Shown: positions 56,001-64,000 of the stretch, in pieces
Layout of the letters: the number at the start of each line of letters is the position of its first letter
Position numbering within the stretch: position 1 is the first letter of the stretch
From: Isochrysis galbana
Taxonomy: Eukaryota; Haptophyta; Isochrysidales; Isochrysidaceae
NCBI GenBank assembly: GCA_018136815.1
Contig: CM030938.1
Coordinates: 5,294,749-5,358,748 of the forward strand
DNA: 64,000 bases
Direction: 5' to 3'
Translations under genes and position numbers: made by a program
The notes under the pieces: generated by a model
Database searches by the model: none
The model's input: the letters and a program-made list of their open reading frames with translations, nothing else
Told to the model about the DNA's origin: nothing

Positions 56001-57764
56001 TCGCCGGGCTGCTCCGGCAAAGTCGGGGCAGAAGGGGTCGGCACTAGCAGACATCGTATCGCTGCGATTAGCATCGGAAGGAGTGGCAAGCACCCGGAGT
56101 GTATCAGCCGCGCCGTCGCGCGCACGACCTCCAGCACCTTGTCCCGCTGCGCAGATTGACGTATAGCTCGCGAAAACACGGACTCCGCAGACGCGGTAGT
56201 ATCGGATGTGCCCGAGCTATGCTCATCCATAGGGAATTGCCGCGGCCTTCCCGTTGATGACGACGCTCCGAGCGACGAAACATCTGCCGATTCCAGCTTA
56301 ACCCGTGATTGGGAAGGCTGCAGCGACTGCGAGAGCGACGCAGAAGTCCTGCTGGCCGTGGCCACCTCGTGAAAACTTGGTGAGGAGGCCATGCCCACAG
56401 CAATCGAGATGTGCAAAGCAGGGTTGGCAGAAGGCATTTGCGTTGTTGCTAGTGGAGCCGCCAAGCGGCCAGCCAGCCGAGATGGCAGTNNNNNNNNNNN
56501 NNNNNNNNNNNNNNNNNNNNNNNNNNNNNNNNNNNNNNNNNNNNNNNNNNNNNNNNNNNNNNNNNNNNNNNNNNNNNNNNNNNNNNNNNTTGTCCATTGT
56601 GGTCGCGAGCGGCAGCGCCGGTGGGGTTGGAACTGCACTAGGTGCCAATGGAGTGGGTGGGGGCAATGGACTTGCAGTTGGCGCAGTTGGCGGGGGTGGC
56701 GTTGAAGGCGTCGGCACGATCAGGCTGGTGGTAGGACCTGTCGGCGGTGAGGCGGCCAGCGGGGCCGCCGGCATCAACGCGGCGACAGGCGGTACCGGGG
56801 GGGTGGAATCCAAGGCCATCGCCGGATTGCCAAGGGGTGAAGGTGGAGCCGGTGGAGGCACAGGTGCCGAGAGGGAGGGCCTGTCGACTACGACAATGCC
56901 TTTGGGCGATAGCACCGACACAGGCAGACTGGAAGGCGCGACCGGCGTGCCCGCCTCGGGGGGCAGGACCGGAGACATTGGTAACAGGTACAGCGGAGAC
57001 AGCGCAGGGAGGGATGGTGGGACCCCAAGTCTAGTGAGCAGCGCCGGGGGCGGCACCAGGTGCTGAAGGGCGAGCGCTGTCGGGACGCTTTCAGAGGGCT
57101 CCACAGCCATCATTGGCGGCGAAAGGGCGCGAGTCTCGTCCCAGCCTGATGATGACGGCACGTCAGCAACAGCAGGAGGCGAGGGAGCTGGAGAGGCGCC
57201 GATCACTCGCGTTGTCGCGATCGGCTGTAGGGGAGATGGCTGATGGACAGGTGGAGCAAGGGGCGCGCTAGGCGCCAAACCCGGCGACACGAAGGGCTCG
57301 TTGCCGGTTTCAGCTGAGACACCGACGTGCAGAACAGGAGGCGGCGGCAGCGGCGGCGGCGCCAACGCTCCGCCTAAGACTGTTTCAGCTGGCACAGGCA
57401 GCTGCATCGCTGGTGCGGGGCTCAAAGACGTCTCCACTTCTACAAGGTGGTGCACCTGCCCCGGCAGGGTGCTCTCCGTCGCGCTCGTTGGTGAGGGCAT
57501 CGATCCGGCTGGTATGGTGCGCGCGGCGCCCAACAGGATCGAAGGAGCGGAGCCTAACGCTGCCGGCGCTGCAGCGGGAGGGGCCAGCGCCGGAGCTGCA
57601 GCTGGTGGGGGGGGCGCCAGCACAAGAGTCCGCGTGAGGAGCAGTGGGAAGGGCGAAGAGAGAGAGACGTCCACAACATCTGCCAGCGGCGGGCTGGGCG
57701 CGTGGCTTGCGAGTGGCGGAAAGTGCCACTGCGTCTCTTCCTCCATAAGTTTCGTCTCTCCCAT
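50093..57764 (-). CDS. Codanin-1-like giant protein, six exons around a gap
   Basis: Minus-strand exons: 57764-56590, gap, 56489-55631, 55450-55160, 55043-54748, 54559-54064, 53824-50093; about 2280 residues plus the gap, versus about 1230 for animal codanin-1. The first 390 residues are extremely Pro/Ala-rich. Family-like blocks: RLWRNRQKLYDSLL, VLAKFLGFLLFSPQW, and LPWIMCFLQMARDDPVSRHL, which is created by joining two exons. Near the end are helical blocks such as WLTVTTEALRALVNVGIISP. Codanin-1 controls histone chaperone ASF1 and nuclear histone supply in animals; transfer of that role is inference. Size is inflated by Ser-rich insertions, for example 51300-52900. All listed junctions are GT-AG. 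The exon starting at 55043 could alternatively begin slightly upstream. Confidence 0.6.
56490..56589. other. Assembly gap (100 N)
   Basis: A 100-N placeholder inside the codanin-like gene. The coding frames on its two sides differ, so the missing length is not 100 or an intron lies inside. Confidence 1.
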
Positions 57765-57829
57765 CTCCTCCTCTCGCCTCTCAGTAGCGCGGCGAGCCGC
57801 CGAGCGGCCGCCGTTCCTCCTCTTCTACT

Positions 57830-58500
<671 letters not shown>

Positions 58501-58679
58501 AGATGAGGACGGCTCCCATTCAGAGAGAAGCGGCGGAAGACTTTTCCTTCCCTCTCTCTCTCTCTCTCTCTCTCAAGGTTTTCCGTAGAGTGGAGGAACA
58601 CGCTGTGGGGAGAGAGGAGAGTGGAGAGAGAGAGGCCCTGCGCTCGGCAGAGCGGCCCGCATCGGCGCGCGCGCGGGGG

Positions 58680-58920
58680 GAGAGCCCTCCCCCCCCCCTT
58701 CCCCCCCCCCCGCGCCCCCCCTTCCCCCCCCCCCCCCCCTTCCCCCCCCCCCGCGCCCCCCCTTCCCCCCCCCCGCCCCCTCCCCCCCCCGCGCGCCCCA
58801 TCCCCTTCCCCCCTTCCCCCCCCCCCCCCCCCCCCCTCCGCCCCTCCCCCCCCCCCCCCGCGCCCCCCCCCTTCCCCCCCGCCCCCCTCCCCCTCCCCCG
58901 CGCGCGCTCCCAGAGAGCCC
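58680..58920 (+). repeat. Long C-run region
   Basis: Runs of C up to about 18 long, separated by TT or GCG, for 240 bases. The reverse strand has G-quadruplex potential. Confidence 0.95.
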
Positions 58921-59186
58921 TCCCTCCCCAAGCCCCCCAGTAGATAGTAGATAGTAGAGCAACCCCCCCCCGCATGGCCCATGGCCACCGAGCCCCTCCC
59001 TCCCCAAGCCCCAGTAGTAGGGCCTGGTAAGAGTTTCGCGAAACTTTTTACGAAATTTGGGGGACGTCTCGGCGCGAAGAAATTTCGAGAAATTTGGGGA
59101 GGGGGGGGGGGGGGGGTGGATTCGTGAAAAAGGAAACTTTCACACAACTTTTGCGAAATATGCTGGTAAAAGCCGAAATGTAACTC

Positions 59187-60040
59187 TACAGTAAGGGTGC
59201 ACCATTAAGAAAACAGGGATTTTTGCCTTCTACATTTTCTACATAAGCCGACTCCCACACCTTGATAGTTTCTTAGAAGCTGCGGGGTCTTTACTTTTAC
59301 TATTACTATTTACTATGTTTTGTGTATACATTTTCAAGCAGCCGAGAGCAGAAGGAAGGCGCAAAATTATAAGTGCGAAGTGCCCCCGCGGCCCACGGCC
59401 CACGGCCAACGAATGGCCACTATTGACCACAACAATCGGCTGACGGCCCGCTACACGGCGACAACGACAACTTGCTTGGCCCGCCGGCGGCCGGCGAGCC
59501 TCGAGGCCCGCAGCGCATAGAGAAGATAGAAATGGTTTTCTTGCTGCGCTGAGTTTCTTATCCTCAGGTGGAGGCCTCTCAGTTCAGCAGTTCATTCAGC
59601 TCCATTTCTTACTTATCGCTAGATGGCCAATTTGCTTCTAGGTTTTTATCACAGGGTGTCTTACACCATGTCCAATGTGTCATTGGTGGTTTGTTTGTTG
59701 TTTGTGGTTCTATACCGTTAGCCGTTAGTGTTAGCGTGCCTTGTGTGGCATTCCCCCCTTGGTATCTTTCAATCATCTTGTCATGCTCCATATCGCCGGG
59801 AGCCCGCAGCGCGAGCCCCGGCGGCGGTGAGAGAGCGGCGCGCCGCGCCGCCATCGCGCTACGCCATGACAAGATGATTGAAAGATACCAAGGGGGGAAT
59901 GCCACACAAGGCACGCTAACACTAACGGTATAGAACCACAAACAACAAACAAACCACCAATGACACATTGGACATGGTGTAAGACACCCTGTGATAGTTT
60001 TCTTAATGGGGGGGTTTCTTAATGGTGCACCCTTACTGTA
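59187..60040. mobile_element. Tc1/mariner-type MITE carrying a nested foldback element
   Basis: Ends TA-CAGTAAGGGTGCACCATTAAGAAA and inverse TTTCTTAATGGTGCACCCTTACTG-TA, flanked by TA. They match the termini of 6800-7279. The foldback element 59647-59996 sits inside; without it and one target copy, the MITE would be about 499 bp. No transposase. Confidence 0.85.
59647..59996. mobile_element. Foldback (long-TIR) element, copy 1, 350 bp
   Basis: It begins TATCACAGGGTG and ends CACCCTGTGATA; almost the entire element is one inverted repeat. The flanking 5-bp duplication is GTTTT (59642-59646 and 59997-60001). Compared with copy 2 it lacks 26 bases of the inner left arm after CTTGTCATG and has a 7-base duplication near CCGTTAGCCGTTAG. 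Confidence 0.92.
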
Positions 60041-60231
60041 TTTGCCACCCATTGGGGCGGGCTCGCGCCCCAGTGGCTCGTGGCGCGGCTAGGCGCCCGC
60101 ACGCGCCCCCCCCCCCAGAAGCCAGAAGGCAGAAGACCAGGCGAATAATGTGTTTTTGCTCTTAATCAAATACACACCACTTTTTGTGTTTTATTTACGT
60201 AAATTAGGCCCGTCTTTCTTGTAAAGTGGGC

Positions 60232-60369
60232 ATGCTCTTCTGGTTTATCGTTAGTGCTATAGGCGCAGCAGTCATCGCGTCGGGGGGTGGCCTTGCGAAG
60301 GTCGGGATCGCGGTCGGGGTGGTTTTCGCGCTGTTCATTCTTCTCCCCTTGGTACTGTGTGGAAGATAA
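60232..60369 (+). CDS. Possible 45-residue hydrophobic peptide
   Basis: ATG 60232 to TAA 60369 encodes MLFWFIVSAIGAAVIAS, a Gly-rich turn, and VGIAVGVVFALFILLPLV, two possible membrane helices. The flanks have no other gene. It could be chance or an exon; there is no homologue I recognise. Confidence 0.2.
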   Translation: MLFWFIVSAIGAAVIASGGGLAKVGIAVGVVFALFILLPLVLCGR

Positions 60370-60791
60370 AGTATATTCGCTTTTATAAGACGGAGAAAAT
60401 GCAACTGAGCTTTGAGCAGGCGGAGGCGATATTGAAACGGGAGGCACAAACGAAACACAAGACGTCTTCCGCTTGATGGGTCCGCGTGTTTATGTTTGTT
60501 TGCGCGCGGTCAACCCCCGAGTTAGGGGCGAAGTTAGGGGTCAGCAGAAATTATATACCTAAAAAGCCGGGAGGGGTGTGACAAAAAAGCCGGGAGGGGT
60601 GTTAGGGGAACCTCGAGTTGCACCCTCTGGCCTCTGGTCTGGATGTCGCCGACTTAGGCGAAGAATTGTTGCTGGCCTTTGTCTTTGATGCTTGAGCACA
60701 TTTCAGCCTCGAAGGTAAGCTTGTACCTTTCTCGGGAATGGTAACGATTGGTAGAATCAGGGTTTCGCCTTTGGCTTTGGCGATGGGGGAG

Positions 60792-61359
60792 CGTCAGAGT
60801 TTTATTGTTGTGTTGGTATGTTAGTATAACCTTAGTGCTGCGGGACCGTAGCCCTTCGACGGCAACGGAGCGCCTCCCCAGCCATGGGGGATGGGGGTTA
60901 TCACAGGGTGTCTTACACCATGTCCAATGTGTCATTGGTGGTTTGTTTGTTGTTTGTGGTTCTATACCGTTAGTGTTAGCGTGCCTTGTGTGGCATTCCC
61001 CCCTTGGTATCTTTCAATCATCTTGTCATGGCGTAGCGCGATGGCGGCGCGGCGCGCTCCATATCGCCGGGAGCCCGCAGCGCGAGCCCCGGCGGCGGTG
61101 AGAGAGCGGCGCGCCGCGCCGCCATCGCGCTACGCCATGACAAGATGATTGAAAGATACCAAGGGGGGAATGCCACACGAGGCACGCTAACACTAACGGT
61201 ATAGAACCACAAACAACAAACAAACCACCAATGACACATTGGACATGGTGTAAGACACCCTGTGATAGGGGTGTGCGCGGTTGGCGCATGGCTCGTCCGG
61301 TGTATGTGGCTAGGAATGCTAGCTAACAAGATGTCATACGACGCTATAAGTTCTAACGC
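60792..61359 (+). mobile_element. Family C copy split by a foldback element
   Basis: The family C sequence (GTCAGAGTTTTATTGTTG, CTTAGTGCTGCGGGACCGTA) is interrupted after ATGGGGGATGGGGGT by 60899-61267. It then resumes with GGGGTGTGCGCGGTTGGCGC to TTCTAACGC, the family's usual end. Confidence 0.9.
60899..61267. mobile_element. Foldback element, copy 2, 369 bp
   Basis: Ends TATCACAGGGTG and CACCCTGTGATA; arms of about 160 bp enclose a roughly 48-base GC-rich loop. The duplication GGGGT is at 60894-60898 and 61268-61272. Arms differ at very few positions, suggesting recent activity or gene conversion. Confidence 0.93.
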
Positions 61360-61419
61360 ACACAGAGCGCTCGTGGGAAGGGGGGGGGGGGGCTCCCATC
61401 CGATGACCACCTTAATTAA

Positions 61420-61530
61420 ATAAACCCTAGTGGTAAGGGGCCGTAGCCCTCGGCCCCTACCCCGAGATGATGGGGGGGGGGGGGGGGGGGGGGGGGGATG
61501 CGCGGCCAGCGCATGGCTCGTCCGGGTGTA
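61420..61530 (+). repeat. Family C partial copy with poly-G expansion
   Basis: AGTGGTAAGGGGCCGTAGCCCTCGG, CCCCTACCCCGAGATGAT, then about 26 G, then GCGCATGGCTCGTCCGG. The G-run sits where other copies have GATGGGGGT. Confidence 0.75.
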
Positions 61531-61823
61531 CATCTCTTTATGTGTCTAAAGAAGTCCGCGACCAGCAAAAGAGGTAGTTCTCTCCCTCACGTCCGCGCCC
61601 TGGCCTTGCAACCCAACCGAACGATCCGCGTAAGCCTCCCCCCTACCCCCCGCTCCCGCTCTCTCCTGCTCTACTCCCCTCGAGGCACGATTGCACCCCT
61701 GTCGCCCTCGCATCCATTGCATAGAGAGCTCAGTGATCAGTGGGAGCCGCATGCGCTTAAGTGAGTGAGCGAAAGGAAGAGGGGAGGCCAGGGCCTAGCA
61801 TGTATGTGTGATCTTCCTGGCAG

Positions 61824-64000
61824 TTCTTAATCGAGGCGCAAGAGGCCAACCGCTCTAGCTCTCACGCCTGCCTCCACTCGGTTCGAGGACTGCAGCTGCT
61901 TTGTGAAGGTCGCATCATGATGAATTGGTTCCGCTCTTCTCCTTCTCTGGCTTGTCTTGCTGAACAGGGGAAATGGCATGAGTGTTACACCTTGCTCAAT
62001 CGAGGTTACAGTGACGTGCATAGTCGGAGTGGCGTGGTATGTCTCCATTGCCCGCACAATTTCCGCATGAAGGTCTCGCGAGATGCCGCCAGCAGTCCGT
62101 GCCCATCCCAGTATTTAGCCCATCCTCATTGACCATCACTGTCAATCCTTCACAACGCACTCACCTGCGAGCTCCATCTGAGTAACTGGGCATTTCCTGA
62201 GTTCGACCACCGGACCGAGCTCCGCTACTCACGTCCTCGATGATCACTCCTCACCCGAGGGCACTCCCTATAGTTCACGTCACGTGTCTCACCCACTCCC
62301 CGTTCCAACCTTATCCAATCCAACCCAACCTTGCCCACAGTTTGACCGAACCGTCCTTCACTTTGCGGTGTTGAACGGCCCGTTCTCGCTAATAGAATTG
62401 CTGCTCAGCAAGAATGTCGATATTGAGGCTTCCGATTCGACGGTAAGTTCTTCCACTCTCAAGGCACCGCCAATGGTCGCTCCGTCAATGTACACGACCC
62501 GCAGCGCCACGGCCCCGGGCTCACTCTCGCCTCCCTTCGCATGGGTTGTCCCCGCGAGTCATCTCCGCCATCTACGAGGCACTCTGCTTTCAGAATCTCG
62601 CCGGTGCATTTCAACATCACGGGCTCATTTCCGGCTCTCCTCCCGCCCTTTCTCGTGTCGGCCAAAGTGATTAGCTCTCCTTGACTGGCAGCGGCCCCAC
62701 AGCCTTTCCTTCTCTGCGCAGGGGAGCACTCCGCTTTACCTCGCGACGAGAAATGGCAACGTACATGCAGTCAAGCAGCTGCTGCAGGCAGGCGCCGACG
62801 TCAATGCCACGAATGAGGTGCACGCCAGTCCGCCAAAGCTGCTCCTCTCCATTTCCCCTTCGCTTTCTCTGACGTCTACGAGAAGGAGAGAGATTCCCCT
62901 TGGCCGCCATTCCCTTACGGGAGCGGCCCTCTGCGCTTGGGCGAGAGCCGCATGGTTCCAAGTCCCTCCACCTGTTGCACTTGTTGGTGGCGGAGAGGGA
63001 TGGATCATCCTTGCCTGTTCCTCCCACTCTCTCACTGCGGCCGCAGAGCCTACGCGCCCACACGTCCTGGCCTTTTCTCGCAAGTCGATCCACCCCAAGT
63101 TCTTCTTTCCTCTTTCCAATAGCCTGTTTCCAATTGGCTGCGATCCTCTCTGCCCCACCCCTCACTTGCAGGATGGCAATACCGCCCTTCACATTGCAAC
63201 AGAGTTAGACAACATCTTCATCGTCCAGGTGCTCCTCGACAAAGGGGCGTGCGTCAATGCCAACAACGACAGCGTGCGCGCTGCTCAATCTTCCGCCCCC
63301 CCGCTTTGTATTCTCTCTCCTCCCTCGCCTAACGCCTTCTACACATTTCCCCGCCGAGCCCTCCACCGCCGCCCCCTCACCACGTAGGGAAGCACTCCGC
63401 TGCATTACGCCATGAGCAAAAATGCAGTAGAGTTGTTGCTGCAGGCCGGCGCTGACATTACCGCCACGGATAATGTGCGCGCATTTCCGCTCGAGCAGCT
63501 CCCCTCCACTTCCCTTGCGGCTTCTCTGCCGTCTATAAGGAGAGAGATTCCCCTTGGCCTCGATTCCTTTTGGACATCGGCCCTCTGCGCTTGAGCGAGA
63601 GCCGATTTGGTTCAATCCTGAACCAAGTCCGAATTTTCTCTATAAATTGGCAGCCGACCATATGAGCGGTCAGTAGGGGGGCTGCCTTCATTCCGTCCCT
63701 CCACCTGTAGCACTGGTGGGTGGCGGAGAGGGATCATCCTTGCCTGTTCCTCCCACTCTCTCACTGCGGCCGCAGAGCCTACGCGCCCACACTTCCTCTC
63801 GCAAGTCGATCCGCCCCACGTTCTTCTTTCCTCTTTCCAATAGCCTGTTCCGATCAGCTGCGATCCCCTCTGCCCCACCCCTCACTTGTAGGATGGCAAT
63901 ACCGTCCTTCACATTGCAACAGAGTTTGACAACATCTTCATCGTCCAGGTGCTCCTCGACAAAGGGGCGTGCGTCAATGCCGACAACGACATCGTGCGCG
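61824..64000 (+). CDS. Ankyrin-repeat protein, 3'-partial
   Basis: Exons: 61824-62036, 62341-62442, 62722-62817, 63172-63273, 63388-63474, 63892-63993, continuing beyond the window. All join in phase 0. After a non-repeat N-terminal exon, each exon encodes one ankyrin unit: FDRTVLHFAVLNG, GSTPLYLATRNGNVHAVKQL, DGNTALHIATELDN, GSTPLHYAMSKNAVELLLQA and DGNTVLHIATEFDN. These modules mediate protein binding. Two-exon blocks are duplicated with their introns (62722-63273 versus 63388-63993). The first coding exon is unresolved: frames around 61498-61764 do not join cleanly to 61824. Confidence 0.85.

Noticed and set aside
60166-60447. Minus-strand frame with HPDRDPDLRKAT resembling a J domain
   Set aside because: Only the HPD-like word fits; helices II and III are missing and the surroundings are low complexity.

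Overview
The window is nuclear DNA of a unicellular eukaryote, most likely a haptophyte alga. It is GC-rich and its genes have many short introns, mostly phase 0, several of which use GC instead of GT as donor. It carries many transposon relics and long homopurine/homopyrimidine tracts. The pyruvate carboxylase has a signal-peptide plus transit-like leader, as expected of a secondary plastid; haptophytes are known to have a plastid-located pyruvate carboxylase. The lineage is an inference. Two 100-base N runs (5349-5448 and 56490-56589) are assembly gaps that break genes.

Layout. 1-1648 (+) is the end of an OTU-like cysteine protease. 1981-4440 holds repeats and a truncated discoidin/vWD-like ORF. 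4830-6738 holds two genes broken by the first gap, one of them TAF4-like on the minus strand. 6800-9720 is transposon and retroelement debris. 9892-11551 (-) is a membrane prolyl 4-hydroxylase with ShKT domains. 11940-14080 is repeats. 14640-16448 (+) is a long coiled-coil protein. 16716-20626 is a decayed gag-like retroelement with a nested hAT-like MITE. 21252-26932 (+) is a 16-exon plastid-type pyruvate carboxylase. 27300-29400 is mainly repeats. 29432-30454 (-) is a J-domain protein. 31040-32600 contains a Ty3/gypsy RT/RNase H relic. 33159-37230 (-) is a membrane hybrid histidine kinase. 38012-38800 is repeats. 39427-42890 (+) is a 10-exon mitochondrial-type serine hydroxymethyltransferase. 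43765-44831 (+) is a temptin/cytochrome b561 gene with an in-frame TAG. 45391-46324 (-) is mitochondrial ribosomal protein bL28. 47566-48891 (+) encodes a triplicated unknown domain. 50093-57764 (-) is a very large codanin-1-like gene broken by the second gap. 59187-61530 is a nest of MITEs. 61824 to the end (+) is an ankyrin-repeat gene with duplicated exon pairs.

The genes are unrelated housekeeping, signalling and surface genes on both strands, with no operon-like logic. Pyruvate carboxylase (oxaloacetate supply) and serine hydroxymethyltransferase (one-carbon units) are the only intact central-metabolism enzymes. No tRNA, rRNA or CRISPR was recognised. The most informative features are the exon structures resolved by protein-frame continuity, the GC-AG introns, the transposon insertions with exact target-site duplications, and the purine/pyrimidine tracts in front of many start codons.
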